A DNA stretch of 64,000 nucleotides from Steromphala cineraria (GCA_916613615.1 OU744735.1:45474468-45538467), one strand, 5' to 3'. Counted from the stretch's first letter, positions 54,801 through 62,123 are shown. Notes: generated by a model not told the origin, from the letters alone. Made by a program: numbers and translations.

Positions 54801-56670
54801 TGAAGAAAGATTCGGCAAAGGTTAAAAGTATACAGAAAGATATTCATTTGAAGGCTCGCGAGTGTAAACAGGCATACAAAGAGAAAGTTGAGAGACAGTT
54901 TCAGCAAGGCAATCTGCAGCAAGCATGGCAAGGTGTGAAGACGATGATAGGTAAGAATACCCCACATCACACAATCAACACTGATGACAATAAGACCTTT
55001 GCCGAAGAACTCAACAGTTTCTACAGCCGTTTTGATCATCAGGATTTCAGCATCAATAGGGACCAAGTAAGGAAAACCATTAGTGATAGCGATCTTCCTG
55101 TCCACATATCGGAAGAAGATGTCATCCAGAGCTTCTCCAGAATCAACATTCGGAAAGCGAAAGGTCCAGACAACCTTGACGGCATAGTGCTAAAGGAGTG
55201 TAGAGTTCAACTGTGTAAGGTGTTTTCAAGATTGTTCCAACTCTCAGTTGATACGCATCTCATTCCTTCCGTTTGGAAAACTTCAGAAATAATACCTGTT
55301 CCAAAGAAGACGCAGCCTAAAGAATTAAATGACTACCGACCAGTTGCGCTAACATCTATTGCAATGAAGTCCATGGAACGCATCTTGCTGAGACATCTCC
55401 GACAGGCAGTTTCTGATATAATGGACCCACTTCAGTTCGCCTACAGATCTAGGAGAGGAGTTGTTGATGCTACATTGTCACTCCTCAATAATGTCTACAA
55501 CCATCTTGAGACACCGAAGTCTTATATCAGGATCTTGTTTGTTGACTTTTCATCTGCGTTCAACACTATACAGCCTCACATCATGATTGAGAAACTGTTG
55601 AACATGGGCGTGAATTCTAATCTCATCAAATGGATTGGAAATTTTCTTGTGGACAGAAGGCAATTTGTCAAAGTTAATGGGACAGTATCGAGCACAATAT
55701 CCATAAATACCGGAGCGCCGCAAGGTTGTGTCATCTCGCCCGTCCTGTTCACCCTCTACACTAACGATTGCGTTAGTTATAGTTCAACCTGCTCAACGAT
55801 CAAGTTTGCGGATGACGCCGCAACTGTTGGAAAATTAAATAATGATATATCTGAACATATGTATAAAGATGAAATTACAAAATTTACAACTTGGTGTGCA
55901 GATAATCATCTACATTTAAATGTAAAATAAACGAAGGAACTGGTTATTGACTTTCGAAGTAAACCATCTAAAATGCTTCCAGTCATAATAAATGGTGAAT
56001 GTGTTGAGACTGTGTCGGAATATAAATATTTAGGAACCTACATTGATTCTAAACTGAACTGGAATTCCAACATTAATGCCTTGTTTAACAAATGTCAACA
56101 ACGTCTTCATCTCATGCGAAAACTCAGATCTTTCGATGTTAACCCCTCCGTCATGTCAACCTTTTATACAGCTTTTATTCAAAGCATATTAACATTTTCA
56201 TTCCATTGTTGGTACGGGTCTCTCTCAGTTCATCTTAAATCTAAAGTTAACAAAATTGTGAACGTTGCGAGTAAGATTGCCGGTGTCAAGTTCGAGTGTT
56301 TAACTGATATATATGAGCGGCAAATCGTAAATCAAGCTGTCAAAATCATATCTGACCCGACACATTACCTTCATTCAGAATATCACCTTCTCCCTTCAGG
56401 CCGCCGCTACAAAGTTCCAGTTTTGAAAACTAAGAGAGCCCGTACATCTTTTGTTCCTAACACAATATGTCTATTAAATAAATGTGAAAAGAGTTAAATG
56501 CATGTACATAAATATTTCATATGATTGTTCTCCTGTTCAAGCTCTGTGTTGATGTAAAACAAATTCCTGAAAAGGCAATAAAGTATTATTATTATTATTA
56601 TTATTACCTGATCTCGCCTTCCTAAACTTGTAGAGCCTGCCGGCTCCGTGTCCCTGCTTACAGAGTCCAT
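30649..56670 (-). CDS. POMT1: Protein O-mannosyltransferase 1, complete 18-exon gene
   Basis: Coding exons (minus strand): 56670-56608, 51320-51142, 50748-50645, 49518-49468, 48621-48475, 47928-47820, 47075-47010, 43951-43858, 40874-40719, 40208-39976, 39689-39603, 36830-36734, 36214-36122, 34315-34201, 33398-33184, 32061-31935, 31297-31120, 30829-30649. They join in phase to 2,295 nt (764 aa), close to the human length of about 747. The product is a GT39 ER membrane enzyme that, with POMT2, transfers mannose from dolichol-phosphate mannose to Ser/Thr of alpha-dystroglycan-type substrates. Visible: the catalytic Asp-Glu of the first lumenal loop (FDELHF, D83/E84), [11 protein letters not shown] (99-109), MIR repeats (about 320-530), the C-terminal four-helix membrane region (600-750) and the final WKESWDFL. 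Sequence is closer to POMT1 than POMT2 throughout ([24 protein letters not shown]). All junctions are GT-AG. Further non-coding 5' exons may lie upstream of 56689. Confidence 0.95.
30832..31119. other. POMT1 intron 17
   Basis: Short AT-rich intron without a recognised repeat. Confidence 0.5.
31120..31297 (-). CDS. POMT1: POMT1 exon 17
   Basis: 178 nt, encoding [20 protein letters not shown] and then [20 protein letters not shown], the conserved C-terminal membrane region of the family. Confidence 0.95.
31415..31735. mobile_element. Non-autonomous catcccccgcca-family element, copy 2
   Basis: Begins catcccccgcca and ends cccccttccacttcgcagcagaggataataatg. Contains one core (caaactccatcaaggtattg) and a degraded gacggacagacag microsatellite. 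More decayed than the 28.1-kb copy. In POMT1 intron 16. Confidence 0.7.
31935..32061 (-). CDS. POMT1: POMT1 exon 16
   Basis: 127 nt, encoding [20 protein letters not shown] and on through a membrane helix to [11 protein letters not shown]. Confidence 0.95.
32117..32253. repeat. Foldback element, ~60-bp arms
   Basis: ttatcacattgcatagcggg... is followed by its inverted copy ending ...cccgctatgcaatgtgataa, with a short spacer (about gagcggaacggg). Near-perfect arms mean it can form a long hairpin. In POMT1 intron 15. Confidence 0.9.
32254..33183. other. POMT1 intron 15, remainder
   Basis: AT-rich; around 32390-32480 is a stretch with cacgtg and ggtataagg-like sequence similar to other intergenic repeats. 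No exon seen. Confidence 0.4.
33184..33398 (-). CDS. POMT1: POMT1 exon 15
   Basis: 215 nt, encoding [20 protein letters not shown], then [26 protein letters not shown] and [11 protein letters not shown]. The acceptor and first ~75 nt have been tandemly duplicated four more times upstream. Confidence 0.95.
33399..33975. repeat. 137-bp tandem duplication spanning the exon 15 acceptor
   Basis: Copies of the boundary ctgacag^GTCCAGAGAAAG lie at 33535, 33672, 33797 and 33934, beyond the true one at 33398 (spacing 137, 137, 125, 137). Each copy includes the first ~75 exon bases. Copies 1, 2 and 4 have GCGTAG where the exon has GCGGAG, giving a stop in the exon's frame. Use of a copy would therefore truncate the protein. 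Confidence 0.9.
34201..34315 (-). CDS. POMT1: POMT1 exon 14, MIR region
   Basis: 115 nt, encoding [20 protein letters not shown] and then [18 protein letters not shown]. The donor was set at AAGA^gtaggt because only this phase joins exon 15 in its conserved frame. Confidence 0.9.
34359..35498. mobile_element. Non-autonomous tacccccgc-family element, copy 1
   Basis: Starts acaaggcaaaagtgagcgcg...tacccccgc and ends tacccccgactacgtcgtagcgggggtata (a hairpin). Inside are about four units of a ~163-bp core (gctccggaaac...aaacccctaaaaggcac...ttgaagtttctaagtggtat) and a (ggac)n microsatellite. The layout resembles pearl-type, Helitron-related small elements known from bivalves; that link is from memory of the family. 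Near-identical copy at 42333-43442. In POMT1 intron 13. Confidence 0.85.
35500..35934. other. POMT1 intron 13, remainder
   Basis: Contains catatctgataacatcaagtaa-type sequence but no recognised gene or repeat pair. Confidence 0.4.
35935..36097. mobile_element. Mariner/pogo-like MITE, TA target
   Basis: Inverted ends tacagtagaacacggatata and tatatccgagttctactgta, TA at both edges, internal repeats of atatagcgaac. It ends 25 bp inside the intron from the POMT1 exon 13 donor. Confidence 0.85.
36122..36214 (-). CDS. POMT1: POMT1 exon 13, MIR region
   Basis: 93 nt, encoding [20 protein letters not shown] and then [11 protein letters not shown]. Phase 0 on both sides. A MITE ends 25 bp from its donor. 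Confidence 0.9.
36225..36733. other. POMT1 intron 12
   Basis: AT-rich intron, no recognised repeat. Confidence 0.5.
36734..36830 (-). CDS. POMT1: POMT1 exon 12, MIR region
   Basis: 97 nt, encoding [20 protein letters not shown] and then [12 protein letters not shown]. Acceptor cattccag, donor GTT^gtgagt. Confidence 0.95.
36917..38735. repeat. 51-bp minisatellite, about 35 units, carrying a POMT1 donor site
   Basis: Head-to-tail units of 51-52 bp: gaattcttaacaattgacag, tgtatacctgttgagggccc, ttggccattat. On the minus strand each unit contains GGGCCCTCAACAG^gtataca, identical over 20 bp to the exon 11/intron 11 junction at 39603. Variation is concentrated in the ggccc(tt/aa)ggcc segment, which flips between ttgg and aagg. 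Because 51 is a multiple of three, long repetitive frames are open on both strands; these are not genes. Confidence 0.97.
38736..39431. other. POMT1 intron 11: hairpins between array and exon
   Basis: Includes a perfect 14-bp-stem hairpin gtgcaatacggaat...attccgtattgcac (38770-38807) and a third half-copy (gaatccgtattgcac, about 38810). The rest is AT-rich with gacgtcat motifs near 39080-39125. Confidence 0.6.
39432..39594. repeat. Foldback element 8 bp from POMT1 exon 11 donor
   Basis: Arms atacagaacgtcatacgtgt... and its inverted copy ...acacgtatgacgttctgtat pair over about 70 bp around a short centre (ctcgttcttcgaactcg). Its insertion separates the exon 11 donor from the minisatellite. 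Confidence 0.9.
39603..39689 (-). CDS. POMT1: POMT1 exon 11, MIR region
   Basis: 87 nt, encoding [20 protein letters not shown] and then GMSSRALN. The donor GGGCCCTCAACAG^gtataca is the apparent seed of the 51-bp minisatellite that lies 870 bp further into the intron. Confidence 0.95.
39976..40208 (-). CDS. POMT1: POMT1 exon 10, MIR region
   Basis: 233 nt, encoding [20 protein letters not shown]... then [31 protein letters not shown] and WIVKHP. This is the first MIR repeat, the beta-trefoil that binds mannosylated product or substrate in this family. Confidence 0.95.
40210..40718. other. POMT1 intron 9
   Basis: AT-rich intron; no recognised repeat. Confidence 0.5.
40719..40874 (-). CDS. 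POMT1: POMT1 exon 9
   Basis: 156 nt, 52 codons, encoding a membrane helix ([20 protein letters not shown]) and the conserved [17 protein letters not shown] lead-in to the MIR region. Confidence 0.95.
40958..41587. mobile_element. Non-autonomous tagctcatcaggc-family repeat, copy 2
   Basis: Starts cagctcatcaggctttatatc and ends gccagatgagctaaaa (inverted ends). Inside are about three units of a ~140-bp core (ggccaccaaagctacaattt; gagaagaagatgaaaa), then atggacggacgtcggacacc before the end. In POMT1 intron 8. Confidence 0.85.
41590..42332. other. POMT1 intron 8, middle; nothing recognised
   Basis: AT-rich, no conserved coding sequence or repeat pair. Confidence 0.5.
42333..43442. mobile_element. 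Non-autonomous tacccccgc-family element, copy 2
   Basis: Same ends, same ~163-bp core units and same terminal hairpin as 34359-35498, differing by small indels and substitutions. Also in a POMT1 intron (intron 8) and in the same orientation. Confidence 0.85.
43445..44208. other. POMT1 introns 7/8 flanking exon 8
   Basis: AT-rich on both sides of exon 8 (43858-43951). No other feature seen. Confidence 0.4.
43858..43951 (-). CDS. POMT1: POMT1 exon 8
   Basis: 94 nt, encoding [20 protein letters not shown] and then [11 protein letters not shown]; the IKY-x-G motif is conserved. The donor GAG^gtaccg is weak by consensus, like that of exon 3. Confidence 0.9.
44209..44405. mobile_element. Degraded MITE with inverted ends
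   Basis: ctcgaagcgagtctggttac...ttcacccgga (left) is inverted, about three-quarters matched, at tccgagtgaagtgaatgtga...gcttcgtgaa (right). No coding capacity. Confidence 0.55.
44410..45215. other. POMT1 intron 7, middle; nothing recognised
   Basis: AT-rich; short frames such as 44751-44951 lack support. Confidence 0.45.
45216..46411. mobile_element. tagctcatcaggc-family repeats, copies 3 and 4
   Basis: A minimal copy (about 45216-45269) holds only the two inverted ends. From about 45440 follow six units of a ~146-bp core (gaccctatttggggtca; gaatccccattggccaagga; gagaagaagatgaaaata), a ggacggacggacgg microsatellite (46330) and the 3' end cctgatgagctaat. Confidence 0.85.
46412..46855. other. 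POMT1 intron 7, proximal; nothing recognised
   Basis: AT-rich intron, no repeat pair or exon. Confidence 0.45.
46856..47005. repeat. Short tandem array abutting POMT1 exon 7 donor
   Basis: About three units of aacggtattacacaagaataatgataaaatgtattatccct type, the last ending about 5 bp from the exon 7 donor at 47009. Confidence 0.8.
47010..47075 (-). CDS. POMT1: POMT1 exon 7
   Basis: 66 nt, encoding [20 protein letters not shown](L), which aligns with the FSLSWWFWL... helix of POMT1. Donor CAG^gtcagt; a short tandem array abuts it on the intron side. Confidence 0.9.
47395..47570. repeat. Foldback element (gaagaagaacaagttc ends)
   Basis: Perfect 16-bp ends gaagaagaacaagttc / gaacttgttcttcttc and longer imperfect arms including aatgcgacgttttggtgtag. 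In POMT1 intron 6. The arm motif caacttctttattgaatg...atgcgacg recurs in the element at 51418. Confidence 0.85.
47600..47800. repeat. Tandem duplication next to POMT1 exon 6 donor
   Basis: acattcatcggaaacatcacaaatattgatatgcactgatg occurs at about 47607 and 47719, with shared ctcaaagtgtgtt and agagtaagattgtt blocks. The second unit ends close to the exon 6 donor at 47819. Confidence 0.8.
47820..47928 (-). CDS. POMT1: POMT1 exon 6
   Basis: 109 nt, encoding [20 protein letters not shown] and then [16 protein letters not shown], matching the conserved family segment with QSR and the following helix. Confidence 0.95.
47933..48474. other. POMT1 intron 5; nothing recognised
   Basis: Very AT-rich, with degenerate tgtaacat/aaagaaat repetition but no defined unit. 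Confidence 0.45.
48475..48621 (-). CDS. POMT1: POMT1 exon 5
   Basis: 147 nt, encoding [20 protein letters not shown] and a membrane segment ([20 protein letters not shown]...). Its acceptor (cccctattgcag^AGTACCC) has been tandemly duplicated three times upstream in the intron. Confidence 0.95.
48622..49070. repeat. ~131-bp tandem duplication spanning the exon 5 acceptor
   Basis: Copies of the acceptor boundary (ctattgcag^AGTACCC) occur near 48752, 48883 and 49044, beyond the real one at 48621. The most distant copy keeps AAGTGTTCC from the exon. All retain an AG. Flanking blocks ggaacaattttggccttttt and cactttaatcacattaaaac are shared by the nearer units. Confidence 0.85.
49075..50380. other. 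POMT1 introns 3/4 around exon 4; nothing recognised
   Basis: AT-rich sequence flanking micro-exon 4. Frames 50136-50420 and similar have no support. Confidence 0.45.
49468..49518 (-). CDS. POMT1: POMT1 exon 4
   Basis: 51 nt micro-exon encoding [16 protein letters not shown]. It aligns with the GGFDGNF...RIGAEY region of POMT1. Acceptor ttttgtag, donor CAG^gtgagg. Confidence 0.9.
50382..50643. mobile_element. POMT1: MITE forming the POMT1 exon 3 donor
   Basis: Ends taccatatttcctcaaatag...  and ...atattcgaggaaatacggta are inverted, with TA at both edges. Interior carries cgcc/tagacgcc motifs. On the gene strand its end begins at intron position +2, so the donor reads G^gtaccgtattt. Same terminal family as 18874-19205. 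Confidence 0.9.
50645..50748 (-). CDS. POMT1: POMT1 exon 3, catalytic loop
   Basis: 104 nt. Encodes [20 protein letters not shown] and then [14 protein letters not shown]: the conserved lumenal loop 1 of protein O-mannosyltransferases, with the Asp-Glu pair at its start. The donor GCAG^gtaccg is unusual because from position +2 onward it is the end of a MITE. Confidence 0.95.
50755..51135. other. POMT1 intron 2; nothing recognised
   Basis: Short AT-rich intron between exons 2 and 3. Confidence 0.5.
51142..51320 (-). CDS. POMT1: POMT1 exon 2
   Basis: 179 nt. Acceptor caattgtcccag^GG, donor GTTGT^gtatgt. Encodes a low-complexity linker and then the first membrane helix ([20 protein letters not shown]) and IPRAVV, aligned with the human ...YPRAVV segment just before the catalytic Asp-Glu. 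Confidence 0.85.
51418..52040. mobile_element. Possible MITE rich in actatcgatagt motifs
   Basis: The left end atgacaacttctttgttcac...gcgacgttacgacacaaatt resembles the inverted right end (ctagtgtcgttctcaag...catacaatgacaaagaagat). Between are many actatcacgatagt-type short palindromes. Degraded; no coding capacity. Confidence 0.55.
52045..52790. other. POMT1 intron 1, middle; nothing recognised
   Basis: AT-rich; includes a short attcaattattcaattattc microsatellite near 52480. Confidence 0.45.
52795..52970. repeat. ~92-bp tandem duplication
   Basis: ggcctat(c/t)aa(a/t)aataagaagttttcttc...gaccattatccttgactctgtgtt-type sequence occurs twice in a row with nearly no divergence. Confidence 0.85.
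53074..53411. mobile_element. Mutator-like MITE, second family member
   Basis: The left arm catcctagataatccagcgt...gccctggaaaacttaacggg is inverted at the right (...cccgttaagttttccagggc...ggttatcaaggat). Related to 30007-30491. Flanks catatttac / tatatttat suggest a decayed 9-bp target duplication. It immediately precedes the LINE. Confidence 0.8.
53542..54360 (+). pseudogene. LINE ORF2 N-terminal part: endonuclease
   Basis: 272 codons. After a basic low-complexity leader comes the AP-endonuclease-like domain: [41 protein letters not shown] and LGDFN. The frame ends soon after LGDFN, whereas intact relatives continue, so a frameshift lies near 54345-54357. Confidence 0.85.
54326..55930 (+). 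pseudogene. LINE ORF2 middle: reverse transcriptase
   Basis: 534 codons, entered by frameshift from the previous segment. Contains the rest of the endonuclease ([12 protein letters not shown]), a linker, and RT motifs: [42 protein letters not shown] and the catalytic FADD. It ends at an in-frame TAA, after which the homologous protein continues directly in the same frame. Confidence 0.9.
55931..56497 (+). pseudogene. LINE ORF2 C-terminal part
   Basis: Continues in frame after the stop: [33 protein letters not shown], the thumb/connection region and the C-terminal [20 protein letters not shown]. The true stop is at 56495-56497, followed by a ~100-bp 3'UTR and an ATT repeat. Confidence 0.85.
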
Positions 56671-56689
56671 TACAGGGTCTTCACCTGAC
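56608..56689 (-). CDS. POMT1: POMT1 exon 1 (first coding exon)
   Basis: 82 nt. Acceptor tgttgtgttgcag^G shows an upstream non-coding exon exists. The ATG at 56670-56668 opens 21 codons ([10 protein letters not shown]...GRRDQ), a variable cytosolic N-terminus. The donor CAG^gtaataataat runs straight into the 3' tail of the LINE inserted in the intron. Confidence 0.75.
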
Positions 56690-58160
56690 CTGCAACACAA
56701 CAGTGTACAGATTCTTGTACTTTGTGATAAACTGTATTTACAACACAAATACAGTGGCAATTGCTTAAGTACAATTAAATGGTACCATGAGTATATGTCT
56801 TTACCAACATTTTAACTTATCCAACATCAATTCTGTTATAAAAGTAATGGCTAGATCTGAGTATTGCACCAAATTTCGTATTGCGATATAAAGCTCATGT
56901 ATTGCAATATTCTTTAAAAAACAAAACAATTTTCAAAGTAACCTATTTTATTCTTGTCTATTGAATATTTCTTTAATTGCAGGACTAAGGGGGAAACTTT
57001 ATAACTGCAGTGTTTGTTTGTATTTTTCTTCTGATTGACTTTGATAAGTTAAGAAGACTTGCAAACCCCCACTTCTTGATTCTCATAGTTTTCAGCTCTC
57101 ATGCAGAGCAAGTTTTGTGTGACCATTGTGAATATTTAAAAAACCACAGATATCTCGTAGGTTAAAACATCAATTAAAATTGCAATGCTTTGAATGTCCA
57201 TTTTATGTAATGTGAGATTTCATATTATTCATCAATAAAATGAGGAAAATATTAAAAAGAAAATGAGTTAAAGTTTTGGCTACTTTCAGACTGAATAAAA
57301 CCTATTCTCAATGCTTATTCAACACACGGTAAGTTCAAATTTTTACCAGTAACAATTGTGATGGTAGTAGAATAAGATCCTAAATAAATTAATTAATAAT
57401 TATCATTATCATTTTATAAACATATGTAAAATATATTAAGTACTTAATTAACTTACATAAACTTTAAAGAATCAGCTTACTACCAAGTAAAGTACATAAA
57501 CAAACATATTTGTCTCATCATTATCTATATATACCTGGTAAGTTTCTTATACTCTCCAAAACTAGCTTTTGATAGATGTTATTTCAAATGTAGAAAAACT
57601 TTGAGTCTGCCATCCTTGTAAAATGATTCATAAGATGTTCCAATAGCCTGAGGTGCTTAGAGGCACAAACACGTTCACTACAAAACAACAAACTTGTCAA
57701 ACTGGTCACAAAGCTTGACTCTACAAGTATACTGACTGAACCAACCTAAACAGATTGGGGAAACCTAAACTGAAGTAAAAGAGACCAACAACTTCTAACA
57801 AGCCAGAATGGTTGACTATATGTTAAAGCTCTTGTTGTATATTTGAAAATTAAGAAACATGTAAATGATGTTATTTTTAATTTTAGTATTTTGTGAAAGT
57901 TCGTTCTCACAAGACACATTCATGCTGCAGTTGCCTTAAAGTGGAAAATCGCATACCAAATGAACATTTAATTTAAAAAAATTTATTGTTCAATATATAA
58001 TTTTCATCTGCTTGTAAGGTAAAGACAGTTAAAAGAAAATCTGATCAAAATAGATAAATTTTTGTTATCTTATCTACAAGGAAGTTGGGACGACTTAAAT
58101 ATTGACTGCACATTGAGCATTGCAACTGATTGATGTACATATTAATACAATTATTGTTTG
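56690..58160. other. Upstream of POMT1 exon 1; hAT-like fragment at 56860
   Basis: tattgcaccaaatttcgtattgcgatat...agctcatgtattgcaat (56858-56915) matches part of the hAT-like MITE at 58166. An upstream non-coding POMT1 exon must exist here or beyond, but I cannot place it. Confidence 0.45.
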
Positions 58161-58165
58161 AAAAC

Positions 58166-58615
58166 TAGGGCTGGATATTGCACCAAATTTCATGTTGCAA
58201 TATATTGCAATATGCAGCTCATGTATTGCAATTATTGTGCAATATGTTGCACGAACTCTATTAGCAACTTTTCATACTTTTTCATGCAATTTAAAACATA
58301 GTACGTTTAATTCAATGCATTTCAAATCCTTTGAAATATAGACTACCACTCAGAGAGGTAAAATTTGAAGTAACTATTGATAACATGCATATCAAAATAT
58401 GTTTACTATCATTTTTTTTTCAACAGCTCAACTCATATCGTTGCACACCAAGAAAACTTCTCTGCTTGTTTAGCATGTTACTGTTGCTTAAACCAAAAAT
58501 TCTTAATCAACTGATATAAGTTGATTTGATAATAGTGCAATATATTGCTAAATGAAAATAATATTGCAATAATTGTATTTAACAATTTGTATCGCAATTA
58601 TATTGCACAGCCCTA
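58166..58615. mobile_element. hAT-like MITE, 8-bp TSD
   Basis: 450 bp with ends tagggctg...cagcccta, flanked by ttgaaaac (58158-58165) and ttaaaaac (58616-58623), a 7-of-8 match. The interior is dense in attgcaat palindromes. The TAGGG-type end and 8-bp duplication fit hAT. Confidence 0.85.
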
Positions 58616-58619
58616 TTAA

Positions 58620-59723
58620 AAACGTACTGTACTTTCATGAAATTCATTCCAGCTTCCTGCCTTTTAAAAAAACAAAAAACGAATAACCGATCACGCCTGT
58701 CACTAGTGTCAGTTGTTCTTTGATCAGGATTTTCTACAGCAGAGTTAAAAAGTAACCATTCATTATTGTTGCCATTTCATCTAGATGATTTTAACGACCA
58801 TGCAATACTTCATGTTTGATAGACGAGAATATTGTATTGTTGCTTGACATGCTTGTGCATTTTGTACCTATATTCAAGAATCTTCATGATATATATTGCG
58901 TCTATATCAAACACTACCAAGACGGTGGCGTTCACTAATGCCTACATGGAAGAATGCCTACAGTCTTATCAAAACATCTTCATGCACCAATTAAAAATTG
59001 GGCTTGTCTCCCAACCAGTTCGATATGATAATTTCATAAGATGTTTTATGCCAAAGTGTGAGTTTGTAAATCATTTTTAGCTTCATTAAATAACACTTTA
59101 TAAATACCCCTTTGCTACCCTATGAAATTGCCTAGTTAAAAAAAAGTGCTCAATTAATAATTTAAGTAAATCCATCGCTATTATAGTATTCTTATATATA
59201 TACTTACATAAAGTATCTGTCTGAAAAATATACACCTTTATGAAACATTTGTTGGACATTCACGACAGAGTTTTTCTGTGTTCTGTGACCAGTTCAGAAT
59301 TTGATAGATGGGAACAGTAAACCATATTACAAGTAGTGTTCTTATGCTCAGATTAGTTTTGATGCAAGTGCTTCTTATTACTTTGAAAATTGAATATTTT
59401 GATATAAAATAGATTCATTTTTAGAAAACATATTAAATATATTTGTTAAAACACTGCTTCTATTTAACAGACTGAACAAGTGTTGGGAAACATCCTTTGA
59501 AGTGCAATAAACCATGTATGTGATTTGTGTCTTATGTTAGATCTTCATTATCATTTCCTAATCTGGTGGCAGCTGTGCTTTATTGCTATGGATGGTTGAT
59601 TAATTTGTAACTTGATTGTTGATAAGAAGAACTGGTGTTTCATTCATGAAATTTCAATTTACTCTGATCAAGATGAAAAAGGTTATCTATGTCTGAAATA
59701 TAATGTAAATTACTACTTAAAAC
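58620..59723. other. Intergenic, no recognised feature
   Basis: AT-rich; the frame at 58832-59080 has no domain or splice context. Confidence 0.45.
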
Positions 59724-60267
59724 TAGAGTATGTCCGGGTATTTCCGCTCACTTTTGGACGCGATCTCATATCGACACATCACGATTAGATATAGACCAAA
59801 TATTTTAATTCAGCCAGGAAAATAAGAATCTTGCTTATTCCACTCACATCAATTTCATAGATTTTTCATTAAATCCAAAAAATACTATATGAAAGCCACA
59901 TCGCAAAGGATATCTTGAAGTATTTTATTGCTCATTTAAACATTTAGAACCACTCAAGTTGATGTGATTTAATCAATGAGTGCCGACTGTGTTTGACTGA
60001 CTGCCAACATCTAACGGCCATCAATCTGATAAGAAATGGCGAAAAGGAAAGTGCGGGAAAACAAAACTTTTATATAGTTTCCTTGAATTATTCAAATTAT
60101 TACAATTAAGAATATGTTGTTGGATGTCATGAATAACAAAATATTGAAATGAAGTTGTGAAATATGCAAAGTATACACAAAAACAAAACAAATGTTATTT
60201 GTAATGACAGATTTTATGTTACTGAGCAGAATTACCCTCATGAGCAGAATAACCCGGACGTACTCTA
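59724..60267. mobile_element. MITE with tagagtatgtccggg ends
   Basis: Left end tagagtatgtccgggtattt...ccgctca and right end tgagcag...aacccggacgtactcta are inverted over about 28 bp. TA at the edges fits a mariner-type target. Interior AT-rich, non-coding. Confidence 0.8.
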
Positions 60268-60269
60268 TT

Positions 60270-62080
60270 TCAATCTAGTCATAATTTGTATCAATTAAAT
60301 TTATGATTGTTTATATTTTATTTATGAAAGATGGTTTTATTCACCATCGATGTAAAAAGAATCAGTTATTTTAATCATGTGTGAAATATTTGGTAGGGTT
60401 GAATAATTTTAATTTGGTAATTTTTACAAAATTATAAAGCGCAGTGTAGACGCTTTTGGTCCATCCATTACACAATGTTATTTTAACTTTTTTAATGTTA
60501 TTTTTGTCTCATACCTTGGTGGGAATATAATAAAGTTCTGTTTATTTGTCAAGCTAGAAAAATGCGTTAAATGACGAGATCATTTTTATTGGATGATTAC
60601 TGTAGTGAATCTAGTGTCTATTTTTTGGTCTTGTGAGTCCCTTTCTTAATTATTGTTGTCTTCGGCAAAAGGAGTTTGTAAAAAACAATTCATGCATTAA
60701 GAAATGTCAAAGATCATCAAAATTAAATCAATTCAGGAAAAATAGTAAAGTAAAATAAAAATCAGAAAAGCCTATAATTAAGATTCTGAGATGATCATAT
60801 TAAGTAAACAATTTATAGTTATACCAATAAAATGCATACAATAAACAATTATCATTTATAAACATCAAAAGTTAGACCTACGCTGACAGATATTTATAAG
60901 AAAATCAAATAATGAAATAGCAAATTGTTAACTCAAAATAGACGGTGTCTGTGGCTGTCATAACAATCATCAAATCATGAAAAAAATAATGTCTCTGTAA
61001 AATCTGCACTACGCGGTACTCCTACATCAGATGAGCTACAAAAGAGCCTACAATTGCATCAACTGTCAGGGATCCATAAACATTGTTTGATAAAATATAC
61101 AAATGAAAGCATATGAATCCTTAGAGCAAAAGATGTACACATATAACAAAAGAATAGACTAATTTGACAGCGAAAGAAACCTACCACGAAATATGAATCC
61201 CTGGAATGAAGAAACTAGATTTGATGAAGGGCAGGTAACTCTAAAATAGGACATCGTTTGCATACCACTAAAACTTACGACGATTCCATTCAGAATAATA
61301 ACAGTATATATATCATATCGTGCATAATCTGACAGAAAGGAATACATTTGTTAGGAGGGGGAGAGGGGGGGGGGGGTTGTGCTGAGTGGCATTGTTTACT
61401 AAAATTAATGAAAAAAATAGAATTATGATTAACTTTGTTATTTGATTTAAGGATGAAATAATGGGTAGGGCTATATATATTTATATGCTGTATAAATATC
61501 ATGGACTCTAATGTATATTTTCAATCGAATATACTATGAAATTTTGCTCTAAGGAATTTAGGCTTAAATGTACATTGAAACAGAATGAGATAAATTAGAC
61601 TTGGTGAAATTGCCAAAATCATAACCTCAAACCCTCCTAGGAAATCAGGAATTCAGTGCCACTACCTGCGGGCTTACACATAGTGTCTTCTGATATCAAA
61701 TATACCAACACAAGTTGATAATTTAAGTATCAAATATCCGAGGCTTGCTTACACTAAAACAGTCTAAGTAAACCTAGCCTCAATATAACCAATATATATT
61801 AATATATTGAGTAAAACGGGCAATGTTGAGGCTAGGTAAAAAACTTACTTAGAGTGACACTAAAATAAGTAAAAAATTAATGAGGATTATATGCTTGATA
61901 TTGATTTTCTCAATCGCCTTTTGATCTTTTTAGGTCCAACTTTTTAAATCAGAGATTTAATGACAATTTCATTTCAGAGTCTTAATATTAGACTAAGGTA
62001 GTTGTGGATTCGAACTCCCTTCGCCTATGCAAACGCGCAGCGAAACACATCTTGAAAACCAGGTTAACCCGGATGTTCCC
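60270..62080. other. Intergenic; inverted repeat at 61745-61860
   Basis: Mostly AT-rich. At 61745-61860 a foldback-like pair is visible (agtctaagtaaacctagcctcaat / ttgaggctaggt...cttacttagagt). A G-run near 61350. No gene supported. The promoter of the plus-strand gene should lie near the right end. Confidence 0.5.
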
Positions 62081-62123
62081 AAAATAGTAACATGGGTTTT
62101 TCCCATGTATTCATTGTAACGAT

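Larger units (their letters stand above)
53415..56606 (+). mobile_element. Rex1/CR1-like LINE, broken, antisense in POMT1 intron 1
   Basis: A nearly full-length ORF2 with endonuclease and reverse transcriptase, interrupted by a frameshift near 54345 and a stop at about 55928. It ends aaggcaataaagta(tta)n, directly at the POMT1 exon 1 donor. Characteristic strings for the group: [23 protein letters not shown], the FADD-box RT and the C-terminal LLPSGRRY...LLNK. The 5' limit is uncertain. Confidence 0.85.

Noticed and set aside
30649..56670. POMT2 rather than POMT1
   Set aside because: Both share the PMT and MIR domains, but the MIR region (HDVAAP...QEVSCYIDY), [14 protein letters not shown] and the C-terminus match POMT1 as I know the family.
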